Assembly (NCBI GenBank): GCA_963930655.1
Contig: OZ005621.1
Span: 5,257,001 to 5,321,000 of the forward strand
DNA length: 64,000 nucleotides
From: Myrica gale
Lineage: Eukaryota > Streptophyta > Magnoliopsida > Fagales > Myricaceae
Direction of reading: 5' to 3'
Part shown: positions 1 through 13,500 of the stretch, in pieces
Layout: each line of letters begins with the position of its first letter
Numbering within the stretch: position 1 is the stretch's first letter
The notes under the pieces: generated by a model
Told to the model about the DNA's origin: nothing
Database searches by the model: none
What the model saw: the letters and a program-made list of their open reading frames with translations, nothing else
Made by a program: the position numbers and the translations under genes

Positions 1-420
1 CGTCTAAATTAGATGTTAAATCAGACGGAAAATCATGAAAAATGACCAAAATGCCCCTACAAAATAAATTTAATAAAAAATATTTAAAAATTCATTAAAA
101 ATAAAAAATGATATTTTTAAAAAATTAATATTTTTTAAATAAAACTATTGAAACTCTATTTCAATAATATATATTTTTTAATTTATTTCTTAAATTTATA
201 TATTTTTATTTATTTTTAAAAATTTAGCTTTGGAGGGGCATTTCGGTCATTTGCATTAATTTCCGTCGGACTTAACACCTGATTTAGACGGGGGCTAAGA
301 TTGATAGGTTTTAAAAGTTATGGATCTCAAATTGCTGGATTGAAAGATATAAGGCTAACTTGATTTTTGCTCAAACATAAGGGGTTAACTATGAGTTTAC
401 CCCAAAATTATAATTTAGAT
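1..420. repeat. Foldback/MITE-like element, cut by the left window edge
   Basis: Bases 1-60 are the imperfect reverse complement of about 230-290: both arms carry a cgtctaaat / atttagacg end, a cagacgga / tccgtcgga block and a tgaccaaaatgcccct / ggggcatttcggtca block. The arms surround a very AT-rich centre near 145. The right arm continues outward to about 400 (aaggggttaac), so the matching left part lies upstream of the window. No target duplication can be tested because the left end is missing. The class is uncertain. Confidence 0.6.
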
Positions 421-3400
421 ACCATCTAAAATTTGCACAAATGGCATTTCCTCCTCTATGGAGGGTCCTGAACTGGGGTTCAAAACCCCCCACCCCCACC
501 CCCAGACACAAGCCTGATTTACCTAGAAAAAAAAAAAATCTAAAATTTGAACTCTCTCGAATCATCTTAAAACTTTACCTACTAACATCATTGTCCAGAG
601 AGTTCGCTGATATGATAGAGAAAGGTGTTAGATGCACTTAATTAGGGTTTTGGTTTGTTGTGGGATATGGAGAGGGTATACACGAAGATGTTGAACAGTC
701 AATTCCTCTTTAAATGTTCCAAAGGCTAAGGAACACTCGTACTAGTCTTAAGGCCAATTTTATCCCACAATGGGGGGAAAAACAACTCTTCTAGACCAAT
801 TGCCAATTGGCGCGCATTGGTCTGCCACATTGGGTTTATACGACGACCAGTCGTTCTAATATACCATTCACCCTAAAGGGAACACAGTGGTCCTTTAATC
901 CGGACAAAGTGCAATCCATAATATAAGCACTAGAATTCTCGAAAAAAATGGAAAATTTAAATATCTTTATAAAAGAAAGGAACCCGGGTTATATGGTGCA
1001 TTATGATTGCTCATGAAGGACACGAGTGTGTCGTTTGACACTTTGACTAGAAAGGAGCTAAATCGCAAAAGGCTGATGAGAAAGAAAACTAATTACGTGG
1101 GTCAATTTTTAATCAAATCGAAGTGACTAATTTTTCTCACATAAACCCCACAGATCTCACTCTCTCTCTCTCTCGTCAAAGTCCAAGTCCTAAGAAAGAC
1201 AACTAATCTTTTTCCCTGAAACCCGGGCTGCCTTTAACACCCAGAAGAAAAGTGTGTGCCTGTTTTGGAGAATGTGCAAAATTCCCATCTGACCCAAAGA
1301 AGTCCAATCTGGAAGAAAATTTCGAGGGAGAGAGAGAGAGAGGGGGGCCCCCTGTGCCCCCCAATCTTACACTTTTGGCTTGTTCAAAACAAACCCTTCG
1401 TTTTAAGGCAATCTTTCAAGTACCCTGCAAACTGTACTCTCTGAATCCTTTTCAGAAGAGCCTTGACTACCCTATCTGTCTGCTTTTTTCCTATCTGTAT
1501 TCTGCAAAACAAAAACCTTCCATAGAAAGGAATGCCTGTATGATGTATCCCACCTTAGCTGTGATTCATTCATTGCTTCTTAATTTCAAAGGGGACAATC
1601 TTTTTCCTGGTCTTCTGTGAGCTTTTGGCATCCATTTTAAGTACTCCTTTCGGTCTCTCAAAAACATACAAGAATATATATTTTCCTTCCAACTTTCTAA
1701 AGTTCAACTCGGGGTTCAATGTTCTATTACACATGAGAGCATTATGAAACAGAGATGGGGTTAAATAGAACTAACCCTTCTTATATCAATCTATTTGTTT
1801 CTTGAAAATCTTTAGTGGAGGAGTCAAGGGTCACAGATTCTAATGCCAAGACATTCTCAAAAGAACTCTATATTTTAAATGAAATTCTATAGTTCTTGTC
1901 CTCTATCTCCCCCCCCCCTCTACTTCTCTCCCCCTCTCTGTCTCTCTCATATTCTTGATATTCCCTTTGATTATATTGCACTTTCGTGCATTATTTTAGT
2001 TCCATTATGCCCATTGCACGGTCAGAGTAGGCCATGAGCAAGCATTGATAATATCTGAAAATGCTAAAAACAAGAAAATAGAGGCCGACCATTAGATTAT
2101 GATTAGTGTATGTTATTCCCAATGCCATTTAGGCATGTGAAGGTCAATCAAAGGAATGAAATGATACTTTTTTTGTTGGAACTGCCGATAAATTGGCTTA
2201 GTGTCCCACTTATAGCTTTTGTTTGGGCAGTTTGATCCACCTTGCTTTACAAAGTTTTCTTTAAGCCCTTTGATTCCCTTTTGACCATAGCCTTTTGTAA
2301 TTACTTTTGGGGATAAGAGACAGTCACCCTTCTCCCTCATGATCAAATTTGAAGGATTTACGTGAATTACTACAATCACTCTTCTTTCTCAAATTTCACC
2401 TGCTACTGCTAGGTCTTTCTTTCCACTTACAATACAGAGTTAAAAACTACTTCACCTTCTGTATGGAACTTAAGGCCACTGACAAATGCTGTAGAAATCA
2501 TACAACCACCCCACGTCAAGTCTCTTCATGAACCCAGGTGGATATCTACTACACGCAACAAAGTTTCAGAACCCATTGGGAGGTTAAAGCTGGACATTTC
2601 CAAGATATGAACAAATAGGCTTAAAATGAATTGTGAGGGCACTTGAACAGACAAACGAGAAATCAATAGAACTTTGACTTATGGCACTTGTGAAGTGAAC
2701 CTTTTGTGTTTGTACTCTGATGTGGGGTTGTAGCCATGATGCAAGACAGGGGAGTCTATCAGGCAATTTTAGCGTTTAGTTAGAGATAATCTTAACTGCT
2801 CCTTTGAAAAATCATGAAGCAGACAAGAAACATCTGAGGAATTTGATTGATTTATTTTGCAGAAAATGCGGATTCACATGTGCATATTAGAGGTAAAAAA
2901 CATGTCTGTCCAATTTCACCCTCCCCATGATCCCCATCTTCGAATTCAAATATTTTGAGACTCTCTAGGAGTATGCTGACAAAAAACCATGCTGTTGTTT
3001 TCCTTTTCTGGTTCTTATCTTTAGGATATCTTCTGTACCAAACATTCAATCAGAATTCTAGATATCATTGGATCAGAGGGTGTTGTGTTGCTTTAGAGGT
3101 CAGTCTACATGGGCATATTTTGCATACTATATATTACATCAAGTAGTTATCCAGTAAAAGGAATCTATCTTTCTTTCTTTTTAATAGAAATTAGAAAGAG
3201 TTTTTACTCGGTCAAATTCTAGGTTCATAGATTAGCAACTAGCTGGGTTGGGTTTACATGTGACTTGAGATTCAACTTCATCGTTTCTTGACGAAGGTTT
3301 GCGTTGCCATGACGCAATATTTAGCTCAATGATAATACGTAACAACACTGACAATAACAAAAAAAAAAAAAGTGGAAAACGACTGAGCGACTGTTGTAAA

Positions 3401-3663
3401 AGAGTTTTTGAATTTTTGACGACTGATCTTGGAATTATTGAATATGAGATGAGGAATGACGAGGTTCAAAAGAAATGGAAAAAAAAAGGGGGAAGATTTT
3501 TAAAGTACGTACGTAAAAAAGGAAGAAAGGGTCTTTCAAAGAATGACATCTGCAGTGTCCTTTTCCTTTTCGCCATGATCAGATCACAGTCTTTAAAGAG
3601 CTCCCCACAACACTCTCACACTTCCCATTCGAAACAAAACGCTCTCTTCACCCATCATTCGTG
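421..3663. other. Intergenic region upstream of the ERF gene
   Basis: No gene is supported here. The stretch holds simple C-, CT- and GA-rich runs (about 485-505, 1159-1174, 1331-1345, 1908-1948) and AT-rich unique sequence. Short open frames such as 1252-1620 and 2113-2379 have no recognisable domain and are probably chance. The last 0.5 kb is pyrimidine-rich and probably holds the promoter and 5' leader of the ERF gene at 3777. Confidence 0.5.
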
Positions 3664-3685
3664 CCCCCCCCCCCCCCCCCCCCCC
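3664..3685 (+). repeat. Poly(C) tract of 22 bases in the presumed ERF 5' leader
   Basis: An uninterrupted run of 22 C lies about 90 bases before the ERF start codon, inside a long pyrimidine-rich leader. It is seen directly. Such a run is unstable in replication and in sequencing, so the exact length should not be trusted. Confidence 0.85.
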
Positions 3686-3776
3686 TATAACTCTTTTTAA
3701 CAGTTTTCCCTTTCTCTTACCTCTTTTTCTTCTTATCTTACCAAATTCAGCCACATTTCCTTCGCTTCTACTTGCA

Positions 3777-4811
3777 ATGTCTACCTCCAAAACCTTGGAT
3801 AAACCCTTCAAAGGCTTTGAGCCTGACCAGGTTCAAACGGGCTTTGCGCTGATCCAGCGTAACACATCCCCAGCTCAACCTGGTGAGAGAAGAGGCCGAA
3901 GAAAGCAAGCCGAACCAGGAAGGTTTCTCGGGGTGAGGCGGCGACCTTGGGGCCGATATGCTGCTGAAATCAGAGACCCCACAACTAAAGAAAGGCACTG
4001 GCTTGGCACATTTGACACTGCTCAGGAAGCAGCTCTTGCTTATGACAGGGCAGCATTGTCCATGAAAGGAACCCAAGCAAGAACCAACTTCGTGTACTCC
4101 GACAACACTGCCTATCACTCGCTTCTGACTCCTTCTGATGTTCAGACCCTGTTACCCTCATCACAGTTCCTTACTACTACTACTCAGACCAAACAACCCA
4201 CCAATCAGAATAGTACTCCACCTAAACCTAACAGTTATCTCAGTGAAACTCCAACCCACTTGAATAACAATGTGTGCTCAGAAACTTCATACGAGGAAGC
4301 AGATGATAGCAGTTTCTTCTTTTCCAGTGATCCTAACTCCGGCTACCTGGGATGCATAGTTCCTGATAACTGCTTGAGACCTCCTTCCAGTCCCACCACT
4401 ACAAAATGCAAATATAGCAATTTTAGTGCTTCAAGTGATCATCAGAGCTCTTGCTACGTGGACACAAATTCCATGGAAGCTCAATCACATTGTGATAGCA
4501 ATACGCTCCCTTTAGACTGTGTGAATGTTCCACAAACAGCGTCAAATTACCCCCGGGATATTCCTTGCTTCAATGAACTGAATCAAGGATTTTGGGATAT
4601 TCAACAGTCATGGGGGTCGAAATCCGGCGAACTCTCAGCGGTGATCAACAACCCATCATTGATGATGGATGATGGATGCATGGAAGCTTTGTATCCGATC
4701 ATGGACAATCCTAGTTATGAAATCATGCCTCAGGCCTCATCTTCAACCCCTAGCTCCCCTTCATTTTCCCCTTATGGTGATGTAGTTGACTTTGGCTATT
4801 CTCTCTTCTAG
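3777..4811 (+). CDS. ERF086: AP2/ERF transcription factor, ERF086/PUCHI-LEP type
   Basis: This single-exon gene encodes 344 residues. One AP2/ERF domain spans about residues 49-107 and contains the [16 protein letters not shown] block, the [19 protein letters not shown] helix region and the ARTNFVY end. It has the Ala and Asp typical of ERF proteins rather than DREBs (AEIRD, TFDTA). A basic RRGRRK stretch at about 38-43 may help nuclear import. The rest is Ser/Asn/Thr-rich and looks disordered, with an acidic EEADDSS patch and a conserved-looking C-terminus ([10 protein letters not shown]). Members of this clade (PUCHI, LEAFY PETIOLE, grass BD1/FZP) bind GCC-box DNA and control organ boundaries, floral meristem identity and lateral roots. 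Adjacency to a C3H58-like gene matches Arabidopsis, where At5g18560 (PUCHI) lies beside At5g18550, and this favours PUCHI over LEP. The start is the first ATG after the pyrimidine-rich leader; no intron is needed. Confidence 0.9.
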   Translation: MSTSKTLDKPFKGFEPDQVQTGFALIQRNTSPAQPGERRGRRKQAEPGRFLGVRRRPWGRYAAEIRDPTTKERHWLGTFDTAQEAALAYDRAALSMKGTQARTNFVYSDNTAYHSLLTPSDVQTLLPSSQFLTTTTQTKQPTNQNSTPPKPNSYLSETPTHLNNNVCSETSYEEADDSSFFFSSDPNSGYLGCIVPDNCLRPPSSPTTTKCKYSNFSASSDHQSSCYVDTNSMEAQSHCDSNTLPLDCVNVPQTASNYPRDIPCFNELNQGFWDIQQSWGSKSGELSAVINNPSLMMDDGCMEALYPIMDNPSYEIMPQASSSTPSSPSFSPYGDVVDFGYSLF

Positions 4812-6853
4812 AGTGTAGGACGTTCGTTATAAGAGTACTCATTCTACCTAAATGCACCTGTTTTGTTGTAGTCGGGTTTTGTTTGCACCTCTTTCTTCCA
4901 ATGTAATTACACTAGAAAACTTCCACAACTGAGCAAGAAAGAGAAACGGAATGGGTTTTGGTTCTACAAAGATTGAATGAAAGCTTCTGAAAAAGGATGA
5001 TCTATTGTGTTTCTCAATTATCTTTGCCAACTTTTAATATAGTCTGCCTCGCCCATTAGAACATAAGACATTTGGCTAATCTTTAATTTCCCACCAAACC
5101 TAACTTTGCCAGGAACCCATGCAAGCACACTGCACGTACGCCATGTAGTACTGATCATGGCTAAATTATTACCATGCCAATTGCTAGCTCCCAAGTCACT
5201 GCAGTACTGCTTGTACAGCTCTGCAGTTCTCTGATGGCTTTTTAATTGATGAAATATGGTTTACGTCTCTGTAACTGCTGACACATTAATGTGACCAAAG
5301 TTCGACTATCAAAACGGTTGGGAGCGCGGGAGTAGAGAAGAGTTGTCTAGGATCCACACGCTCAGTTGTATTAGGCTTTCTATACTTTGTTTAATAGAAT
5401 TCAACTTGAACATTTCGCGATTAGGAGGATCAGAACCCTAACCTGCTTTAGGAATGAAATGTTGATAGGATACAAGCAGTACTATAACTGGAGGGTTACG
5501 TGCTGACAGGATCATTCCAGGCACTTGATTAGCTACTAGTAGCCGGAGAAAGAATTATATGAAATTTTATACCTGAGATAAATAGCATGCCCTATCCTTC
5601 TATTCCTTCTTATTGCTACTACTATAATGGGTTGGCGTGACACAATCTATTGCTGGAGTTTTGTGGTCTGTGGCCTGCAGGCATGATTCCCATTGGTGGG
5701 CATACAATTTACTAGAAAAGAAAATATTGTGGGGACCTGAAACATAAACTCCATGAGTGACTTAATTCTCCATGTGTTGTGGGAGCCAAGTGCGAGAAGT
5801 GGCCAATACATACCAAGAAAAAGCAAAATTTTATCTTCACCGTCTCCTCCTCTATGTTACACACTTCATTATCATGCAATTTTCTTATTCTCCAGGTGTT
5901 AGACAAGAGCCGTGCAAATCTGTCTAAGTTGATCTTCAGATCATGTGAATTTATCCGATGTTTTTGGGCGTGCCACAGCTAATCTTCATAAGATAGAATG
6001 TTGATTTCTAGACCATAAACTTCCCTGCAATAATAAATGTCTGCGGTGGAGTGGTGGGGGGGAGACTACTTAACAGTTTACAAGCGACTGAGATATTAAA
6101 AAAGATGACCCGAAGCAATAAGGATAGATCTCATTGATAAATGGTGAAGTAGAGGGGCACAATTATTACACATTAGAGAGTGTTTCATAATATACTTGCA
6201 TTTTTATAAGAAAACTTATCAAGGAAACAAGTCGAGCATTCTAATTGTCACCACATGACCTTGTATCTGATCCCCTATAAGGCAGCAGTCTGATGCCTCC
6301 TTGGAGTCTCTTGATTACTCCTCTTTCCATGATAAACCCTAGACAAAAAAGTGAGGGAACAATAAGACCTTCAAATCCTTTCTAAGACGAATTGGAAGCA
6401 TGTTCCCAATGTCAAGTGAAATAAGAAAAGAGAGACATGGACACACAGTCAATACAAACAGAGGAACAATATGGGGCAGATCTTTTCCATTTCGGAAAAG
6501 ATGGATAAAATAAACACAACAAACTCCAAAACTTGGAGAGAGGGACACAATTTTCCTAACGGAATTGCAGATTCTTTAATGGTTATTAGGGCAATGAGGT
6601 GGAATGCTATACGGGTATGCTAAACTTCTGAAATTTGGCCATGGCTTATTCAAGACGTAGGAAATGGCCATATAAGGACTATATGGACAAAGAGAAGAAG
6701 AAAGTTGATGCGTGCTAGGTCTGATGAACAGTGGAACATTGGCAATTGAGAAATGAAACCTCTTTTTGAGGACCTCCACCAAAACATGATGTTTTGGCTC
6801 ACGAAATTTGATGAGTAACAAAAAAAGAAAGAAAGAGGATGATTTCACGTGGC
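4812..6853. other. Intergenic DNA between the convergent ERF and CCCH genes
   Basis: The ERF gene (+) and the CCCH gene (-) converge on this 2 kb, so it should hold both 3' UTRs and polyadenylation sites. I see no coding exon, transposon end or structured repeat. The short open frames here lack recognisable motifs. Confidence 0.6.
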
Positions 6854-9800
6854 CTAGTTTGAAGAAGGAGCCCCTGTGCTGCCAGTTGTAGGGCCAGAAC
6901 CCTGAGCAGGCTGTCGCACAGTCAAATGACGAAAAGGTTCACTCTTTGAAAAAGTAGAACCAACTGGTCCACTAGAAGTGCTCATTGATGAAGACATTCT
7001 GGATGAAACAGAGTCCTTGCTGGATCCTGAAATAATTTCGGGCCGCAACTCTGAAGATGAAGATGATGGGGCTAGTGTACCAATCGAAGATCCCACAGGG
7101 TAGGGTGCAACTGGCATATCAGCAAGGGAAGATGCAGATGGACTGTAGCTCAATTGTCCCATCGGGTGATCAAATTTGCATGCAGGCCCAAACTTGCATA
7201 CTCCCCCTTGCGCATAATGAGTGCAAGGTGGTGCACCCTGATTAAAACAACTAACCAGTAAGCGACTAAACAAAATGAAGCACAGACTACATTTATAAGC
7301 ATAAAACATACAGAAATTGCATCACCAAACTGAGATATAGGTCAATTAATTTCAACTAATTAAATTCCAATTGGAGGTTAGAGAGACAAAGCATTAAACA
7401 AATAATATCAACAAATAAGTGTAAAGAAAGAAAGTAAAGCATGAGGAAAAGTTCACAAAGACACAACCAATGACACCTAAACAATAGAAGGGACAAAGCA
7501 GCATATGCTATCTGAAAAAGAAAAGGAAGAAGGCATTTCCTCTGAGGCACTCTCTCAAAAAGTTTGCACACATGAAACTTCCAACCAGTTCTGTAAAGTC
7601 TTTTGGCATTGTTCGAAGACCAAGGATCAATCTCTCGTCTTTATAAAGGATGAGTGTTAATAAACTGGAACGAGAAACCTCTCACTTCACATTCCGTAGG
7701 CTACATGAATCCCCTGGCCCCAAAAGAATGCTCCAACATGCATACACATGCACGAGCAACTGAAAATACACATCCTGGACAAGGGTTCCAGCAAATACTT
7801 TGGTAGAATTAGTCAGTGATAAACTGATGAAGAGAGTGCACACACACTCTTTACCGACATTCATGCTAATACTTAGATGGCGTGCATCTAACTGATGAAT
7901 GGCCAACTTCATAAGCCAAATGCACACCATATGCATTTAAATTATACTCGATGCATAAATAAACACCATAGACACAGAGTCAAAATGCCATTTTCATGCG
8001 GATATAAAAGAAATTAGCTTCACGCCTTACTAAATCTTGATAGCCTGCTTCATGATCAGGGGTGGAGCAAGTTGGGGTAGTCACAAGACCACACTAAATT
8101 TATTAAGAAACTTGGGGTTAGTTCATATTATACAAACGTTTTGTATATGTATCTTTTTGTACCCAGTGGATAAGTTACCAAGTCAAGAATCTATTAATGC
8201 TATATGGCTTCCAAATATGTTGTCATTGTTAATACCATTTTCAGTCATTAAAAAAAAACCTTGTTTATTGCCCCTCATAACAGAAAACCCTGACTCTAGC
8301 CCTGTACATGATATGCATGATCTGTCATTTGAAAATGATCTGGCTCGACATACAAACAAAACCTTAATATTTCCATGCATGAAATGCACTAAAAGACCTT
8401 TGATTTCATGCCCTTGGGACCATTGTAGTGCAAGCAGAACTTCATAGCACAAAACGAGGAAGCTGGTTCAGGACGAGCATATATGTGGACAATTAAGAAA
8501 GAAGATATTTGCATGTTTTTTTTTTTATAAGTAGATATTTGCATGTGGTTGAAGCCACCAAAAGAGATTTTAGTTTCTCTCATCTCAGGTAATTCACAAG
8601 AGATCCCCCAAAGAGCCTCAATGACAGATTAGAGAAGGGAAAGCCTACTCTGATGAGTTTATCATATGAGAAGTAAAAATACAAGAAACATCATTGGTAC
8701 TACAAACTAGATTATGAATGGAAGGTTCTAAAGGGCACCCAATCGCCGACATATAGTAGAGGACTAACAAATAAGTTCATATTGTAAGGGATGTCATAAC
8801 TGTACTTTACAATGAAACCTTTTGTCGGAACCAGTATAGCCCCTACCTCCCTAAGGTCATCAGTAAAGATGATCCGGACTGACCATTGTTCCTGGTAAGA
8901 AGATCAAGTGTAACCAAAGCACATCTCTATTGAATGATCTGCAATGCTCAACATTGATTGTGTCTTTGGAATGTATGCCAGTTAATGAGGCCGAATTTCA
9001 GACAGGTTTGTATTATATTGTCAGTATTCCATGCAGTAGTTATAAGATATTGACATGGCAAGATGAGAGTGAATACTGAGGCTTACTAGAACTATGAACT
9101 AGACAGGTTCCAAGCCCATGCTCCTAAATAGAATGGACAGGAGAAAAAGGGAATGGGCCCCTGCCCCAATCGATGAGGGTTGGGGCTTTGCACAGGAAAG
9201 GTGATTAAACAAATTTCGACAAAATCTATTGAATAGTTTCATGGCTGTATGATGTTTGCTTGACTCTAGATGTGAGAAATTACCGCAATAATACAGTGAA
9301 CATACTTTGGTTATGGCAATCACAAAAAAAAAAACTTGAACTTATCTTATTCATGTTATCAGTCTTCAAATTCCTCTACAAACAATCACTGGGTTGCAGC
9401 TTGCTCATCAATTCCAATATATATCCTTAACGTGTAATGAACTAGTGTTTTCAGGCAAGACAAATCTACATTCATAACATTAGAATCCTTGCTAAAGTAA
9501 GGTCCTTATCAAAACTCAAGCGGCAGACTATTAATGTATGCTTGGTTTTCCATTTCTCTAGAACTTAAAGATAAGCATTAAATTGTGTGGGGGAAAAACC
9601 AACAAAAATATGTTATACATCACAGTTCCCTAGATTATCCCAAAAATGAGGAAATCATAGTTAATAATGTATGGTGGACGCAACAAGGATTCCTGACAAT
9701 AAAACCACAGAAGCACAATCACATAGTTTCATTAAAAAGAAAAGTTAAAAGAAACATGCATTAGCACACGGGCCCAACACAGGTGAAGAGGTCAATATTG

Positions 9801-12537
9801 GATTCAAACAAGTAAAATGATATTCCGATACAAAAATAGGTAGCATCTAACTGGGTAACTCAATAACCATGGGAAAAATTTCAATCATTCTGTAATTTGA
9901 TTCAAAGAGATAACATTCCTATCGAAGTTTTCATTCATAGCATATGATTGACGTGCAAAACATAACACAAAGGAATCACTGATTGGGCAGATTTTGAATG
10001 AACTGGACATTACCCATCAGGATGTTAACCATAAACTGGAGACATAAAAAGTGGATCTCAAGAAAGGAAGACAAAAAAAATCCATACAAACAGCTAGGAA
10101 GCACGAAGCAAGCAGATGAAACTAAGAGATGACCCTGCCTATAATACAGCCAATCATATAGGCACATGTATAAGACCAGTACTTGCATGGTTAGGGCTGA
10201 TTAATAGGCTATAATATATGCCCTCCATATAAGAGTGAATAATGGCTAATGAAAGGAATGGACGAAATTCATTAGCCATCATTCCTACTCTTCTATGTTT
10301 GAAGGACCTATATGATATACTCAATGAAAGGAATGCAATTACCAAAAAAATACTTGTTATGGGTTCAGATTGCATGGATAAAATGATGAGTAAAAATGTA
10401 ACCCTCCACTGACCAATACGGTATTGGAATTCGAGACTCGGTAAAAGTTCACGGAAATAACTTCACAACCTCTCACGACACCAGCTATGACAAACGAATT
10501 CGATACGCCATTGGTGATTTATTAAAAGAATAGAAAAACCAATGACCAAAAATTGTCTGATTCTTGAGAAGATTTACAGCTTTGAGGGAAAACAAATTAA
10601 CAACGCACGACCTGATATAATGCATCATAATATGAAAGGATTGGAAGAAGAGGCTTACAGGACGCAGAGGAAGACCCATGGGGCTAAGAACAACATTCGA
10701 TGGTGGTGCAACCAATTCAGGTGGATGATGATATCTACATGACGAGCCAAATTTACAATCCCCTGTTCTCATATAATACTGACATTCCTGTTGGCCAGGT
10801 CTTTCTGGAAATGAGTGTTCCTTATGACTACTGCTGGAAGGACCAAAGGAAGAAGATAGAGTTTGATACGCTCCAGTATAGGTGGGTGCTGCTGGATACA
10901 AGTGTCTTATCCTGTACAGCTGCCCAGAACCATTTGGAGAGGGTACTGGGCTTATGGGTGCCTGTGCCAGGTGGTTAAGAGCTTCAATAAAAACAGACAC
11001 AGTTTGAGAGAATGGTGAAGCAAGTAAGCTTTACCTACCGGGTAAGGACTCCAACCAGGAAAGGGGACCATGCTTGGGGGAAGCAACATAGGACCATAAG
11101 GACTTGGAACATATGAACCTGGTAGCAGAGGAGGCCTTGCAACGACCACCTCATATTGTTGTGATGAAGAATCAGATGAAGGCTGCGCAGCTGGATGCAA
11201 TGTGGGTGCGGGCATAGCTGCAAGTGGCGGTGCTAATGATGCTGCTGGAACTTGTATATCAACTGGCTGTGGATGATGGAATTTACACGTTGCACCAAAC
11301 TTGCATTGCCCAGTTTTTACATAGTAGGAACACTCTTTTTCACCCTGTCATTCAAATTGCTGTTTTGATCAAACTTAAGTGCACACAGAGAAAATTTGAT
11401 TCTGTTATGAAGGCTTGAAAAATTGGACCAAGTGTACAGAATACAGACCGGACGTAGGGGGTACCCATAATAATTTAGTGACACAGGGGTAACAGATTCT
11501 CCTCCCTGCTGAGGATGGTGGTATTTACAGGAAGCACCGAATTTACATGTCCCCGTCCTCATATAATACTGCAAAATTTAACAAGAGCAGCATAGTCAAT
11601 ACAATAAGAACTCATTACTTCATAAATCATCAAACAAACCAGAGCACGTAACACAAAATACAAACGTGAACAGTAACAGTAGTAGAACCAAGAGAATGTA
11701 CAATCATTGTCCAATACAAACATGCGACATATAATCCAAGCTTTAAGATCAACCAGAACAACCAAATTCAGTACCGGGCAAACAGGCTGACCCATTCGCT
11801 CTGGGTACTGGCCTCCACCAGGTCTTGCAGCTCCTATAACCTGAGTAGCACGCTTCCACAACAAATTCAATTAGAAAAATCAGGCATTTGATCAGTATGT
11901 CAACTATATAGATCTCATTCATTAAACTGTGAAATCATTCAGAATTAAAAGAAAATTCCAATAACTTCAAATCAATTGGACTAATCAAAATGCTCGAGTT
12001 TTGCAAACCCATGATCATAATAAGCCACAAAGCTAAGATCAAAACAAATTCCCCCCCCCCCCCCAAAAGCGGAACGATCACATCAAAAACAAACGAAACA
12101 TTCCCACTTGAGCCCTAAATTCAACCAAATTGAGCGAGACGAAGGGGAATTCCATAAAATTACCGCGCCACGGTCACGGGGATGATTGAACCGACAACGC
12201 GAGCCATACCCACAAGACCCGGTTCGCAAATAGTACATACAATCGGCCTCGTCCGGTCGTTCCGGGTACGATTCCGCACCGCCCAATCCCAACTGCCACA
12301 TAGGCTCTACATTCCATAAAACACGTGAAAGATCAAAACCCAATACATCTCGCACACATTCACTGCAATTTGAGAATTACAATCGCCAGGAAGCAGAGGA
12401 TATCGAACAAAGAGACAATGAAATTGAAATGCAGGGTCTATGAGCTTACCTTCGAGCCCCGTTTCGGAGCCCGGAGCGGTCCATTCCGGCGACGGATCGG
12501 ACTGCGAGCCGTCAGTAGCCCGACCGTACCGCTCCAT
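6854..12537 (-). CDS. CCCH zinc-finger protein with five fingers, C3H58-like (ZFN subfamily)
   Basis: Seven exons on the minus strand, in coding order: 12450-12537, 12164-12306, 11775-11840, 11449-11568, 11039-11344, 10659-10961 and 6854-7237. They give 469 residues with all phases consistent and GT-AG introns. The start is MERYG at 12537; the open frame runs 11 codons further upstream but MERYG is the family start. Five C-X8-C-X5-C-X3-H fingers lie at about residues 52-71, 98-117, 144-163, 301-320 and 347-366, paired by PLRPG linkers, with a proline-rich central linker. Finger 2 is split by an intron just after its first Cys. Family members bind RNA or DNA and are mostly nuclear or in cytoplasmic granules; the substrate of this subgroup is poorly known. 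Length and exon content match Arabidopsis At5g18550. Intron 6 (7238-10658, 3.4 kb) is unusually long but shows no clear transposon. Confidence 0.9.
12052..12064. repeat. Poly(C) run in intron 2 of the CCCH gene
   Basis: An uninterrupted run of about 13-14 C interrupts AT-rich intron sequence. Seen directly; no function inferred. Confidence 0.75.
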
Positions 12538-13500
12538 TGTACGAACTCGGGGGGTTGCGGGACCGGACAAGAGTGGGTACTGATCGTACAGTAATCAGAG
12601 GACGGCTCTAGAATATTTCTGTATTCGGGAATGAGAGGCTCCGATCAAATGGGGAAAGAGAGACGGAGACAGAAAGCGAAAGAGCTCGATGAAGTGTCTC
12701 AGATTTCTGGGTTTTGCTTTAGGAAGTGTTGGGATTTCTGGGTTTTGCTTTCTCTCAATCTCACACAAACACGGATAACTCACAGTATTCTGTGTCTCTG
12801 TTTTGGTTTTGGGCTCTCTCTCTCTCTCTTTCTTTCGGTCACTCTCTTTCAGTTTTCAAAGCGTTTTGGTTTTTAGATCTTTCTTTCTATGCCATACACA
12901 GAGAGAGAGAGGATCTTTTTCCCGTGGGCCGGTGGTTTATAAACGCGCCAAACATTAAGAAATTTACCTTAAATAATTGTCTGAAATTTAATTTTCTTAT
13001 AACAACAAACAAAGCATTTTATTTTTTTTAGTGAAAAATATTAGTACATTAGTGCAGGAGTTTTTTCGTTAAACCGTGTATGTCTTGTGAGGTTACGGAA
13101 ATGCCCTTTGGTTCCCTGGGGCCTGGAGATTTTGATATGACAAGGCTGTCCTTTTGCTCGGAGGTATTACAAAAAGGGTGTGATGGGGATTAATTAATCA
13201 TGTTCAGCTGACAGCCTGAGATAAAAAGGTCGGGGATGCTACTTTCCTCGACGTGGCAAGCGAGGAGGTTTTTCCTTAAATTCGGTAAACGGTTTTACCG
13301 AGATTAAAAAATGATTGGGACGATCCCATTCCCCCTGCATGGTTTTTCTATTCCCACTTTTTTTTTCATTCTCATCGATCGTCCTTTGTCTTTGGAATCA
13401 CGTCCACTCCTTTTTACCTTAAAATTCCTAGGAATATATAGTTGGTAGGATATGGTTTCATTTAGATGAGCGGTTCTACTTCTGCTTCAATTTTACGATT
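12538..13500 (-). promoter_or_regulatory. 5' leader and promoter region of the CCCH gene
   Basis: On the minus strand this is directly upstream of the MERYG start. It contains CT/GA microsatellites at about 12811-12837 and 12899-12911, common in plant core promoters and 5' leaders. No clear TATA box was identified. Short plus-strand open frames here (12595-13031) are low-complexity and are not supported as genes. Confidence 0.45.

Noticed and set aside
440-510. Possible second SINE (ggttcaaaacccc resembling a B box)
   Set aside because: No A-box partner, tail or target duplication is visible; the match is short and C-rich.
3768-4118. Minus-strand frame of 116 residues opposite the ERF gene
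   Set aside because: It is antisense to the conserved AP2 domain and has no recognisable motif.
12595-13031. Ser/Leu/Phe-rich plus-strand frames in the CCCH promoter
   Set aside because: Low-complexity translation of CT microsatellites on the strand opposite the leader of the CCCH gene.
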